NCBI RefSeq assembly: GCF_030813415.1
Contig: NZ_JAUSUF010000016.1
Span: 1 to 44,491, forward strand
Direction: 5' to 3'
From: Eubacterium multiforme
GTDB taxonomy: Bacteria; Bacillota; Clostridia; Clostridiales; Clostridiaceae
DNA length: 44,491 nt
In this document: positions 24,413 through 33,513 of the stretch, one piece after another
Layout of the letters: the number at the start of each line of letters is the position of its first letter
How positions within the stretch are numbered: position 1 is the stretch's first letter
Notes under the pieces: generated by a model
Seen by the model: only the letters and a program-made list of their open reading frames with translations
The model's database searches: none
What the model was told of the DNA's origin: nothing
Program-made: the position numbers and the translations under genes

Positions 24413-26488
24413 TTAATTTTCTTTTTTACTATTTTCAATTATTTTAATAGCTTCATTTTCTGGTACTTCTTCATATCTTTCAAATTCCATTTTATATTCC
24501 CCTCTAGCTTGGGTAATTGACTTAATATCTGTTGAATACTTAAACATTTCTGCAAGTGGTACCTCGCAAATTATACTTTGATTATTTTCCTTTGGTTCTA
24601 TTAAAACTATTCTTCCACGCTTTTTATTTATATCACAAATAATATCTCCCATATATTCCTCAGGTACTGTTATAACCACCTTCATAATAGGTTCTAAAAG
24701 AATTGGTTTTGCATTTTCAAGTCCCTTTTTGTATGCAATAGAAGCTGCAATTTTAAAGGCCATTTCTGAAGAATCAACAGGATGATGTGAACCATCATAA
24801 AGTGTTGCTCTAAGACCTATAACTGGATACCCTGCAAGTACTCCTTCTTTTATGCAATCCTTTAATCCTTTTTCAACTGCTGGTATAAAGTTTCTTGGAA
24901 CAGCACCTCCTACTACCTTATCTACAAATTCTAAATCCTCTTCCCCATCATATCTTCTTTCAAATTTTATTTTTACATCCCCATATTGACCATGTCCACC
25001 AGACTGTTTCTTATGCTTTCCTTGAACATCTGAAGTTCCCTTTATAGTTTCCCTATAAGGAACTTTAGGTTCTCTCAATATAACCTCTGTTCCAAACTTA
25101 TTTTTGATTTTACAAGCTATAACTTCTAAATGAGTTTCTCCCATTCCTGATATAATAAGCTCGCCAGTTTCCTTATCTCTTCTTACATCAAAGGTTAAGT
25201 CTTCCTCTAATAGTTTGTTTAAAGTTAATGATATTTTCTCTTCATCTCCCTTTGCCTTTGGAATTACTGCCATAGATATTACAGGTTCTTTAAAATTAAA
25301 ATTCTCATAAGTAATTTTAAAACTTGGATCTACTAATGTATCTCCTGTACCTGTAAATTGAAGTTTTGATACTCCTCCAATATCTCCAGCTACTATCTCC
25401 TTAGTTAAAACTTGATTTTTTCCCCTCATAAAAAATATATTTGATAACTTTTCACCTTTTTTCTTATTTGAATTTATTACAGACATATCATTTTTAAGTT
25501 TTCCTGTAATAACTCTAAATAAAGATATTTTACCTACAAATGGATCTACCACAGTTTTAAATACTATTGCTGAAAAAGGTCCATCTTCTGATAAACAAAG
25601 ATACTCCTCTTCTCCATTTTCATTAATAGCCCTTTTTGCAAGGGATAGTTCTGGAGATGGAAAACATTTAATTACATCATCTAAAAAAGAATTCATTCCT
25701 ATTGCTTTAATTGAACTTCCACACATTACAGGTGCTATATCCCCTGTACTGCATCCATTTATTAATCCTCTATAAATTTCTTCATCACTTAAACTTCCTT
25801 CTGAGAAGTATTTTTCTAGTAATTCCTCATCATTTTCTGCAACAGCTTCCATTAACATTTCTTTACACTCATCTATTTTTTCTTCTAAATCTTTTGGAAT
25901 TTCAATTGCTTCTATTTTATTAGTTCTTAAATTATAAACTGTAGCCTTTTTTGAAATTACATTAATTACTCCACTAAAACTATCTTCTTTTCCTATTGGA
26001 TATTGTATAGGTACTACCCCTTCTCCAAATTTCTCTTTAAGATTATTTAATGTTTTATCAAAGCTAGAATTTTCTCTGTCTAATTTATTAATAAAAAAAG
26101 CCTTTGGCATCTCTATCTTTTTACAAAAATCCCATGCTTTCTCCGTTCCAACTTCAACGCCAGATACTCCACAAACAACTATTACACCAATATCAACTGC
26201 TTTTATACCTTCAATAAATTCACCTTCAAAGTCAAAGTATCCTGGTATATCTACTAGATTCACCTTTTTATTTTCCCATTCTAATGGCGAAACCGTTGTA
26301 GATAAAGAAATCCCTCTACGTTTCTCCTCTTCATCAAAATCTGAGGTAGTTGTTCCATCTTCAATTTTTCCAAGTCTACTTATTGTATTTGTACTATATA
26401 ATAGTCCCTCTACTAAAGAAGTTTTTCCAGTTCCACCATGACCTATAAATCCAATATTTCTAAGATTTTTTATATGATAATCTTTCAT
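24413..26488 (-). CDS. elongation factor G-like translational GTPase
   Basis: The 691-residue GTPase has EF-G domain order. G1 is GHGGTGKTS, G2 lies in the RRGIS region, G3 is DIPGYFDF in place of DTPGHVDF, and G4 is NKLD. Domain IV carries KHKKQSGGHGQYGDVKIKFE, and domain V follows. The altered G3 (Tyr for the catalytic His) and GHGGTGKT mark the EF-G-like paralog group (EF-G2/FusA-like; TetM-unlike), whose role in translation or recycling is not settled. It is not the main fusA, which normally sits with rpsL-rpsG-tuf. It lies downstream of a MutS-like ATPase gene. Confidence 0.88.
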   Translation of the reverse strand: MKDYHIKNLRNIGFIGHGGTGKTSLVEGLLYSTNTISRLGKIEDGTTTSDFDEEEKRRGISLSTTVSPLEWENKKVNLVDIPGYFDFEGEFIEGIKAVDIGVIVVCGVSGVEVGTEKAWDFCKKIEMPKAFFINKLDRENSSFDKTLNNLKEKFGEGVVPIQYPIGKEDSFSGVINVISKKATVYNLRTNKIEAIEIPKDLEEKIDECKEMLMEAVAENDEELLEKYFSEGSLSDEEIYRGLINGCSTGDIAPVMCGSSIKAIGMNSFLDDVIKCFPSPELSLAKRAINENGEEEYLCLSEDGPFSAIVFKTVVDPFVGKISLFRVITGKLKNDMSVINSNKKKGEKLSNIFFMRGKNQVLTKEIVAGDIGGVSKLQFTGTGDTLVDPSFKITYENFNFKEPVISMAVIPKAKGDEEKISLTLNKLLEEDLTFDVRRDKETGELIISGMGETHLEVIACKIKNKFGTEVILREPKVPYRETIKGTSDVQGKHKKQSGGHGQYGDVKIKFERRYDGEEDLEFVDKVVGGAVPRNFIPAVEKGLKDCIKEGVLAGYPVIGLRATLYDGSHHPVDSSEMAFKIAASIAYKKGLENAKPILLEPIMKVVITVPEEYMGDIICDINKKRGRIVLIEPKENNQSIICEVPLAEMFKYSTDIKSITQARGEYKMEFERYEEVPENEAIKIIENSKKEN

Positions 26489-26509
26489 ATATAAAGCCCC
26501 ACCCTTCTT

Positions 26510-26539
26510 AAACTCTCATATTAATTTTTATGAGAGTTT
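26510..26539. repeat. inverted repeat between the MutS-like and EF-G-like genes
   Basis: AAACTCTCATA / TATGAGAGTTT with an 8-base AT loop. It lacks a U-run on either side, so it may be a weak terminator or RNA-processing site between the two genes. Confidence 0.4.
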
Positions 26540-26553
26540 AAAAGGTTTTAGAA

Positions 26554-28242
26554 TTACTTTATTTCTTCCCAGTAGCTATTTTTCAAGAAAAATTCTGCTC
26601 TACTTTCTGCTCTTTTAACTATGTCCTCATCATATCCAATAACTGATAATATTTTTATTGCATTTCTAGTAGTTGATCTTCCATCATATAATTTATAATC
26701 AAATATAATATTGTTATCTTTTATTTGTTCTTGAAAGTGACAATTATAAAAACTATTTTCTAAAATGTAAGTAAGCTCAATATCATGAGTTGCTGCTATA
26801 CATATGCAATTTTCCTTACTTAAATGATTTAATATTTCCGTTGATGCAGAAATTCTCTCAATTGTATTAGTTCCTCTTAATATTTCATCAATAAAACATA
26901 ATACAGGAATTTCTTCATTAACATTATCTAATATTCTCTTTAATGATTTACTTTCAACCATATAATAACTTTCATTAGAAAACATATCATCTTTTAATGC
27001 CATTGATGTAAATAATCTAAAATAGCTACTACTATATTCATCTGCAAAGGCAGTATATATAGTTTGAGCAAAAATAGAGTTTATTCCTATTGTTCTTAAA
27101 AATGTAGATTTTCCTGAAGCATTAGAACCTGTTATTAATAAACACTTATTTATATCAAGACTATTTTTAACTGGATTTTCAATTAAAGGATGATATATAT
27201 TTTTAAAGTCTATTTTATTTTCAGCTTTATTGCTGCTAATAGTAAGATTTGGTATGCAATAATATTCAATTGCACCTCTAAAGGAAGCCACTGCAATTAA
27301 ACTATCTATCTCTCCCACATATTTATATATGCTCTCTAAATCCTTCATATTGTTATATAAAGTTTTATTTATTCTTTCAAAGGTTCTTACCTCACGTAGA
27401 AAAAATAAATTAAAAATTTCATTAAAAGCTAATGCCTCACTTGTTGCATTAGTTGCATTAACAAATACAGACTTTTCTAATCCTTTTAATAAACGTAATG
27501 TCTTTTCAATATGTATATAATTTTCATTTATATTTTTATAATTTAATTTATAAATATCTTTTGCACAGTTAACTAAGGAAATCATATAAATATAATCTTC
27601 TATTCTATTTTCATATTTCTCTTTAGTTTTTTTATGTATGTACATGTTTAAAGCAATATTTAAACCCATTAATGCAAAAAAATAATTATAAGAAAATATC
27701 CCTAAGATAGTTAATAAAACTGGAGTTATTGATAAAATATTATATAAAACTAATCTTAATTTACTATTATCATTAACTACTTCTTCCTTATCTTTATAAA
27801 AATAATCTGATATGCAAAGTTTTTTCTTCTTACCTAATTTCCATAATTTTAATTGAATACCTTTTGCTATATTCTCCTTCTCTTCAAAGAATTTAATTAG
27901 TTTTTCTCTTTTCTTTAATTCATCTTCATTAAAAAGAGGTTTCCTTAAAATGTTATATAAAACTTCTTCTCCAACTGATGTCATAGTATTATTCATAACC
28001 TTAAAAATATCATCCATGTCTAAATCGCTCCATGTTATATCATCAATATGAAAACATGACTTTGTATTTTCAAAATATGCTTTTGTATATTTAAAATCTA
28101 CTTTACTATTTTTTATACTTTGAAACTTACCCCATCTTCTATCTATTTCCTCTTTCATAAACTTGTTCATTTTATATTTTGAATAAATAAAAAATAAACT
28201 AAATACTAAAATTGTAATTATAAGTCCAATTACAAAATTCAT
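26554..28242 (-). CDS. membrane-anchored MutS-like ATPase
   Basis: The 562-residue protein carries a C-terminal MutS-family ABC ATPase: Walker A ITGSNASGKST, FRLFTSMALKDDMF, a signature-like SESYYMVES, Walker B VLCFIDEILRGTNTIER, and ATHD. The mismatch-recognition domain is absent. An N-terminal membrane helix (about 3-22) and a second hydrophobic hairpin (about residues 170-210) predict membrane attachment, unlike repair MutS. The start at 28242 is 6 bases from AAGGGGG; an ATG at 28248 abuts it. Function is unknown; mismatch repair is unlikely. It probably shares transcription with the EF-G-like gene. Confidence 0.82.
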   Translation of the reverse strand: MNFVIGLIITILVFSLFFIYSKYKMNKFMKEEIDRRWGKFQSIKNSKVDFKYTKAYFENTKSCFHIDDITWSDLDMDDIFKVMNNTMTSVGEEVLYNILRKPLFNEDELKKREKLIKFFEEKENIAKGIQLKLWKLGKKKKLCISDYFYKDKEEVVNDNSKLRLVLYNILSITPVLLTILGIFSYNYFFALMGLNIALNMYIHKKTKEKYENRIEDYIYMISLVNCAKDIYKLNYKNINENYIHIEKTLRLLKGLEKSVFVNATNATSEALAFNEIFNLFFLREVRTFERINKTLYNNMKDLESIYKYVGEIDSLIAVASFRGAIEYYCIPNLTISSNKAENKIDFKNIYHPLIENPVKNSLDINKCLLITGSNASGKSTFLRTIGINSIFAQTIYTAFADEYSSSYFRLFTSMALKDDMFSNESYYMVESKSLKRILDNVNEEIPVLCFIDEILRGTNTIERISASTEILNHLSKENCICIAATHDIELTYILENSFYNCHFQEQIKDNNIIFDYKLYDGRSTTRNAIKILSVIGYDEDIVKRAESRAEFFLKNSYWEEIK

Positions 28243-28661
28243 AACCATCCCCCTTGAGCTTAATTATTTTTAAATTTATATATAAACTTAAAAATAATTA
28301 TACTTTACTATATAAATTTTGTAAAAATTAAATTTTTTTCATAATAATAGTAATTTATTAAATATTTTTAACTACAATATTAAGCCATGTTAATTTAAGG
28401 TTAAAGATCTATTATATATTTGAATAGAAAAACATTTAAACTATATAATAGAAATGTAATTCATTAATAAATTTTATCAAAAGATATTTTTATTTCCTTT
28501 ACACTATCTTTTGTTCTATCTTTTGATAAAAATAAGAATTTGCTTTTAATAAAAATACTCTAGCTAATTTAATTAGTTAGAGTATTTTTTATAGTAGTTT
28601 ATTCTAATATAAAAAGAGTAAAACAAACAATCTAATATTTGTTTTACTCAATTTATAGTTA
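28243..28661. other. 419-base intergenic region with several hairpins
   Basis: No coding sequence is seen. It contains an AT-only inverted repeat at 28261-28300, a 15-bp perfect stem TTTTATCAAAAGATA / TATCTTTTGATAAAA (28472-28486, 28517-28531) with a 30-base loop, a terminator with arms AAAAATACTCT / AGAGTATTTTT (28551-28589), and GAGTAAAACAAA / TTTGTTTTACTC (28616-28649), the terminator of mgtC. The promoter of the MutS-like gene must also lie here. Confidence 0.7.
28616..28649 (-). terminator. terminator of mgtC
   Basis: 12-bp stem GAGTAAAACAAA / TTTGTTTTACTC with an A-run on the left (U-run in minus-strand RNA), 12 bases past the mgtC stop. Confidence 0.85.
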
Positions 28662-29351
28662 TCATATATTTTCCACATCCACAGATACAACGTTATCAAT
28701 ACTTTGAATTTCTTTAACTAACTCAAAAGCATTCTCATTATTTTTAGTTTTTATTATATAATGAATAGAATACATGCACTCATCATTTTTTAAATTCTTT
28801 TCAGTCTTTATAGAAGATATTGTATACTTTTCATCTGATAATATGTCTGTTATTCTATCATCTGGATATTTTAAAACCTGTATCCTTATATCAAAGGTTT
28901 TAACAATATCTATTGCCTTTAAAAGATGTACATTTAATAACTTTTGCATAAATTTCAATATTACAATAACTATAAAGGTAGTGAAAATAGCAATCCAATA
29001 AAGTCCTGCTCCAGTAGCTAGTCCAATGGCTGCTGTTGTCCATATTCCCGCTGCTGTTGTTAGTCCCTTTACAAATTTTTTCTCCATAAAAATAGTTCCT
29101 GCTCCAAGGAAACTAATTCCACTAACTACTTGTGCTGCAATTCTACTTGGATCTAATCCTACATGATTTAAACTAAGAACATCACTAAAAGCATATTTTG
29201 AAATAATCATAAACATGGCACTTGCAAGTCCAACTAAAAAATGCGTTCTAAGACCTGCCTCTTTAGAATCCATTTCTCTCTCTAATCCAATTAATCCTGC
29301 CAAAACCCCAGCTAAAGCTATTCTTAAGAAAAATTCTAAACTATTTTGCAT
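28662..29351 (-). CDS. MgtC/SapB-family membrane protein
   Basis: The 229-residue protein has the MgtC N-terminal domain of about five helices: LAGLIGLEREMDSKEAGLRTH, then SGISFLGAGTIF and TTAAGIWTTAAIGLATGAG. A soluble C-terminal ACT-like domain follows (about 150-229). Family members help survival in low magnesium or inside hosts, partly by acting on ATP synthase; a direct transport role is doubtful. The start matches the family, but the ribosome site GGAAGGAGGG lies 34 bases upstream with an 8-bp hairpin between. An in-frame stop directly precedes the ATG, so no upstream start exists. Confidence 0.88.
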   Translation of the reverse strand: MQNSLEFFLRIALAGVLAGLIGLEREMDSKEAGLRTHFLVGLASAMFMIISKYAFSDVLSLNHVGLDPSRIAAQVVSGISFLGAGTIFMEKKFVKGLTTAAGIWTTAAIGLATGAGLYWIAIFTTFIVIVILKFMQKLLNVHLLKAIDIVKTFDIRIQVLKYPDDRITDILSDEKYTISSIKTEKNLKNDECMYSIHYIIKTKNNENAFELVKEIQSIDNVVSVDVENI

Positions 29352-29359
29352 TTATTTTT

Positions 29360-29394
29360 CTTTTACTTTATTAATCAGTAAAAGCCCTCCTTCC
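29360..29394 (-). promoter_or_regulatory. ribosome site of mgtC separated from the start by a hairpin
   Basis: On the minus strand GGAAGGAGGG (29394-29385) is followed at once by CTTTTACT / AGTAAAAG, an 8-bp stem with a 9-base loop (29384-29360), then 8 bases, then the ATG. Looping out the hairpin gives a spacing of about 9 bases, which would be normal. Folding could thus set translation. Confidence 0.5.
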
Positions 29395-29503
29395 CTAACA
29401 TTATATGATTTTGTATATAATTTATTATAATATAAATTATTACTAATAAAAAATATGTTAGGAAATAGACATTTAAATTATTTTATACTTCTATATTATA
29501 AAA

Positions 29504-29536
29504 GGAGCAAAGCAAAATCATCATTTGCCTCGCTCC
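29504..29536 (-). terminator. terminator of the glycosidase-propeller operon
   Basis: GGAGC-AAA-GCAAA / TTTGC-CTC-GCTCC imperfect hairpin with AAAA on its left, 21 bases past the stop at 29557. Confidence 0.65.
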
Positions 29537-29556
29537 CTAATATATAACTTTATTAC

Positions 29557-30564
29557 CTATTTCGTAAAAGGAGTTTTGTAATACTTACCTTCTACTAAAC
29601 TTGCTACACCATTATTATAGAATCCTAAAAATTCTCCTTTATAGCTTGTTTCTTTTTTAGATTTAAGTTCTTTAACAACTTTTTTTGATGAAGAATTAAC
29701 ATAAACATTTCCTCTTCCATCAACAAAAATATCCTTTTTATTAACTGGTTCTTCTAATGTTATAATTTCTTCTTTAGAATACATATCATTTAAATTCTTT
29801 TTAACTATCTTATTTATTTTATTTCCTTGTACTTCTCCTAAGTATGCAACTCCATCTTCATCTATTCCTAATATTACAAGGCTCTCATTAGATTTTATAG
29901 CTATTCTTGTATTAGGCTGAGTCATATGAAGTATAGTTCCATTAGGAGCCATATATACTAATCTATCCTTTGTTGGAATTATTGAAATATCTCCTAACAC
30001 CCTTACATTTAAAGGCACTTTAGTTGCAAAGTTTTGGTTTATATCAACTCTAAAAATGTGATTATTAATTTTAATATAAGTAACTCCTGTAATTGTTGAT
30101 GCCTTTATATCAAAATTTTTATAACCTTGATTATATGGACAAACCTCTACTATTTTTTGATTTACTCCCTTTTCAGGTTCATAATTATAAAGAACTATTT
30201 CTCCATCTTCTATCTCTAAAGTTAAAAGCATATTTCTGTCTTCAAGCCAAACAGATCTTAGTATTTGATTATTATTAATGTTTTCTAATTGTTTTACATT
30301 TCCTGTGTTAGCATTGCATATCTCTAATTTTGTCTTATCATAGTAACTTACATACTTACCATCATAAGAAACTTTAATATCTTTTGCACCTGCTGGAATA
30401 GTAACATGTATTTTATTATTATCTTTTGTACTATTTATTGATACCTGTTGCATATCAACATTAGTATTATCTTTAAAATAAAATTTATCTAAGAAAAATA
30501 GCACCGTACACTGAAGTACAAGGGACACTACTATCCAGGATAATATCATTTTTACTTTTCTCAT
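29557..30564 (-). CDS. membrane-anchored beta-propeller-like protein, unknown function
   Basis: Family not recognised. The 335-residue protein has one N-terminal membrane helix (about 7-26) and an extracellular part made of repeated short strands with patterns such as DIKVSYDGKYVSYYD, RSVWLEDRNMLLTLE and ISIIPTKDRLVYMAP, typical of a WD40/TolB/DPP-IV-N-like propeller. No catalytic motif is seen. It is encoded 13 bases after the phosphodiester glycosidase gene with a clear AGGAGA site, so the two probably act together at the cell surface. Confidence 0.6.
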   Translation of the reverse strand: MRKVKMILSWIVVSLVLQCTVLFFLDKFYFKDNTNVDMQQVSINSTKDNNKIHVTIPAGAKDIKVSYDGKYVSYYDKTKLEICNANTGNVKQLENINNNQILRSVWLEDRNMLLTLEIEDGEIVLYNYEPEKGVNQKIVEVCPYNQGYKNFDIKASTITGVTYIKINNHIFRVDINQNFATKVPLNVRVLGDISIIPTKDRLVYMAPNGTILHMTQPNTRIAIKSNESLVILGIDEDGVAYLGEVQGNKINKIVKKNLNDMYSKEEIITLEEPVNKKDIFVDGRGNVYVNSSSKKVVKELKSKKETSYKGEFLGFYNNGVASLVEGKYYKTPFTK

Positions 30565-30577
30565 AGTCTCTCCTTTG

Positions 30578-31591
30578 TTATTTAACTATTATAGAAGAAG
30601 CAATATATCTTTCTCCAAGTCCATTTGACACGTCATTTATAACTTCTCCATTTAAATACATTGTAGATGATTTTCCTCCATCTAAATTAATAGCTGTAAC
30701 GCATTTTCCTTTTGTAAGCATAAGAGATTGAAGTTCAGTCATAGTACATCCAATACTTCCTACAAGATTTCTTCCATCAATAACCATTAAAACTATTGAT
30801 CCATCAGCTCTTTGTCCTATAGCTGTTCTTGGTGCAATACCTCTTGCTCCATTAGCTCCTCCTAAAGTTGTAGGTTCCCCATCCTTAATAAGTACTGGCT
30901 TAAAACTAACGGCTTCTTGAACATTTAATTCTTTAAGCTCTTTAGTAGAATACTTACCTGCAAGCATTTTACCTTCCTTTGTAATTGCCATACATTCTGT
31001 TTTCGTATTTTGTGTTTTTAAATCTGAAAATACTACTTTTCCATTTGAAATTATAATCCCTGTTGGTGTTCCACCATTGCCTGTCCAATTTGAATTACTG
31101 GAACTATCTACGAAAGCTCCTCCATTTACAGCTGCTACTGCATTATTGTCTACTGCCATTTCTGAAGTTGTTTCTCCCTTTTTGTACATATCCTTTGTAT
31201 ATGCAACTCTAACCCTTTTAGGATTTTTAATTACTAACATATGTCCATTATATTTTGAGTTTTCAAATTTATAAAGTTCTATTGTATTGTCTTGTTTTCC
31301 ATTTACTTCAACTACAGAATTATTTTTAATTCCTAAGTTTTCATTTTGTTCATCTGATGAATTTAATATCTCATTAATTCTTTCCTTTGATAAAAACATT
31401 GTTGCTAAATATTGATGCTTCATTGTTGTCATTGCTGAACCAACATATATTCTCTTTGCATTATCAAAAGGTCCATAAAGTAATACAAAGGGTGCTGTAA
31501 CGGCTGTAAATACCAATTCAAAAACCAAAAAGGCTACTATCGTTTTCCACTTCTTTTTATTTCTTCTTCTCCTTTTTCTCTTGTTTTCCAT
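30578..31591 (-). CDS. phosphodiester glycosidase family protein (NAGPA domain)
   Basis: The 337-residue protein starts with a strongly basic stretch (NKRKRRRRNKKK) and one membrane helix (about 17-38), then an extracellular NAGPA/DUF2233 domain (about 130-335): AAVNGGAFV, NGGTPTGIIISNGKV, VMVIDGRN, and AINLDGGKSSTMYLNGEV with the conserved Asp-Gly-Gly. The family cleaves sugar-phosphodiester bonds (the human uncovering enzyme) and in bacteria is linked to exopolysaccharide or teichoic acid metabolism. GGGAGAG lies 5 bases before the ATG. It pairs with the propeller-like protein. Confidence 0.85.
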   Translation of the reverse strand: MENKRKRRRRNKKKWKTIVAFLVFELVFTAVTAPFVLLYGPFDNAKRIYVGSAMTTMKHQYLATMFLSKERINEILNSSDEQNENLGIKNNSVVEVNGKQDNTIELYKFENSKYNGHMLVIKNPKRVRVAYTKDMYKKGETTSEMAVDNNAVAAVNGGAFVDSSSNSNWTGNGGTPTGIIISNGKVVFSDLKTQNTKTECMAITKEGKMLAGKYSTKELKELNVQEAVSFKPVLIKDGEPTTLGGANGARGIAPRTAIGQRADGSIVLMVIDGRNLVGSIGCTMTELQSLMLTKGKCVTAINLDGGKSSTMYLNGEVINDVSNGLGERYIASSIIVK

Positions 31592-31745
31592 CAAAACTCT
31601 CCCATTTTAAAAAATTTATTCTTTATTATATACTATTTAAGTTTCTTTATAAACCCATTATAATATTATACTAACTTAAATATTATATTTAATTTCAGGA
31701 AATATAACAAGAAAACCCACTATTCTTAATAATAATTTAAAAGAA

Positions 31746-31775
31746 AAAGAGGAAAATCGACAAATTTTCCTCTTT
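31746..31775 (-). terminator. terminator of the treBC operon
   Basis: AAAGAGGAAAAT / ATTTTCCTCTTT, 12-bp stem with A-rich left flank and T-rich right flank, 10 bases past the treC stop. Confidence 0.85.
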
Positions 31776-31785
31776 AGTTCTTTTT

Positions 31786-33459
31786 TTATTCATTTTTTAT
31801 ATACAAAGCAAAACATTCATAAGGTCGTAGTTTTATATATGTTTTTACTTCAAAATCCCCATAATTACTAATTAGAATTTCTGAAGATTTTAAATCATAT
31901 TCTTTTAAGGAAATGTTGGCTTCATTACCATAAAAATTACAAAATACTATAAGCTTATTATTATTTAAAATTCTTTCATAGGCTAATATATTTTTATCAT
32001 TTTTTAGTATTGGTTTTATTTTTCCATTGCTAATTATTTCATAAGTTCTTCTTAAATTAATCAACTTCTTATAATAATTAAATATTGAATCCTTATCCTT
32101 TATATTATTATCTACATTTATTTCTTTATAATTTTTGGATAAATCTATCCATGAAATTCCTTTAGTAAAACCACTATTTTCACTTTCATCCCATTGAACT
32201 GGTGTACGTGAATTATCTCTGGATTTCTCCTTCAATATATTTAATATTTCTTTCTCACAACATCCTTTATTTTTAAGTTCATTATAAGCATTAATAGATT
32301 CAACATCTCTATAGTCATCTATACTTTCAAACTTTGGATTTGTCATTCCAATTTCTTCTCCTTGATATATATAAGGAGTTCCCCTCATTAAATGAATTGC
32401 TGTTCCAAGCATCTTACCACTTTTTTCATGAAAATTTAAGTCATCTCCAAAACGTGATAATACTCTTGGCTGGTCATGATTGCACCAAAAAAGTGCATTC
32501 CAACCACAACCTTCTTCCATTCCTACTTGCCAATTAAATAATATTTCCTTTAATTTATTAAAATCAAAAGACATTAAGCTCCACTTTTCTCCATTTAAAT
32601 AATCAACCTTTAAATGATGAAAACTAAAGGTCATAGTAAGTTCTTTTCTTGAAGGCTTAGTATATTTTACACAGTTATCTATAGTTGTTGATGACATCTC
32701 TCCAACTGTCATAGTATCTTCGTATTTTGAAAATACTTCTTCATTCATTTCTCTTAAATATTCATGAATCTTAGGTCCATCTGTATAAAATTTTCTTCCA
32801 TCATGATTTGAATCTTCTAAAGTATCATTTAAAAATCTTTGGTCTTTTGATAAAAGATTTACAACATCAAGCCTAAAGCCATCTACTCCCTTATCCATCC
32901 AAAATCTCATCATTTTATAAATTTCTTTTCTTAAAGTAGGATTTTCCCAATTTAAATCTGCTTGAGTTACATCAAATAAATGAAGATAATATTCATCTAA
33001 TTTCTGCACATATTTCCAAGCTGAACCTCCAAACTTAGATTTCCAATTAGTAGGAGGAATATCTTTCTCCCCCTTTTTCCATATATAGAAATCATGATAT
33101 GGATTGTCCTTTCCTTTTAATGCTTCCTTAAACCATTTGTGCTCCGTAGAAGTATGATTCACTACCATATCCATTATAAGTTTTAAATCTCTTTTATGAA
33201 TTTCTTTAAGCAGTTCTTCAAATTCTTCCATTGTTCCAAATAAAGGGTCTATATTATAATAATCTGCAATATCATATCCATTATCATTTTGTGGTGACAC
33301 ATATATTGGTGTTATCCATATTACATCTATTCCTAAATCTTTTAAATAATCTAATTTTTCTATAATTCCACCTATATCTCCTATGCCATCTCCATTGCTA
33401 TCTTTAAAACTCTTTGGATATATTTGATATACAGTAGACTTCTTCCACCAATCTGCCAT
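31786..33459 (-). CDS. treC: trehalose-6-phosphate hydrolase (GH13)
   Basis: The 557-residue cytoplasmic alpha-amylase-family enzyme splits trehalose-6-phosphate into glucose and glucose-6-phosphate. GH13 motifs are MDMVVNHTS, GFRLDVVN (nucleophile Asp198), VGEMSS (acid/base Glu) and NHDQPRV. The trehalose-6-phosphate rather than oligo-1,6-glucosidase assignment rests on the treB-treR context and on the N-terminus WWKKSTVYQIYPKSF. AAGGAG is 8 bases before the ATG at 33459; the GTG at 33468 abuts it. It lies 54 bases after treB in one operon. The glucose product can feed the ROK glucokinase nearby. Confidence 0.92.
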   Translation of the reverse strand: MADWWKKSTVYQIYPKSFKDSNGDGIGDIGGIIEKLDYLKDLGIDVIWITPIYVSPQNDNGYDIADYYNIDPLFGTMEEFEELLKEIHKRDLKLIMDMVVNHTSTEHKWFKEALKGKDNPYHDFYIWKKGEKDIPPTNWKSKFGGSAWKYVQKLDEYYLHLFDVTQADLNWENPTLRKEIYKMMRFWMDKGVDGFRLDVVNLLSKDQRFLNDTLEDSNHDGRKFYTDGPKIHEYLREMNEEVFSKYEDTMTVGEMSSTTIDNCVKYTKPSRKELTMTFSFHHLKVDYLNGEKWSLMSFDFNKLKEILFNWQVGMEEGCGWNALFWCNHDQPRVLSRFGDDLNFHEKSGKMLGTAIHLMRGTPYIYQGEEIGMTNPKFESIDDYRDVESINAYNELKNKGCCEKEILNILKEKSRDNSRTPVQWDESENSGFTKGISWIDLSKNYKEINVDNNIKDKDSIFNYYKKLINLRRTYEIISNGKIKPILKNDKNILAYERILNNNKLIVFCNFYGNEANISLKEYDLKSSEILISNYGDFEVKTYIKLRPYECFALYIKNE

Positions 33460-33513
33460 TACTGCCACTCCTTCTTCTTATATAGCTAAAATACAACTTA
33501 ATTTATAAATCTA

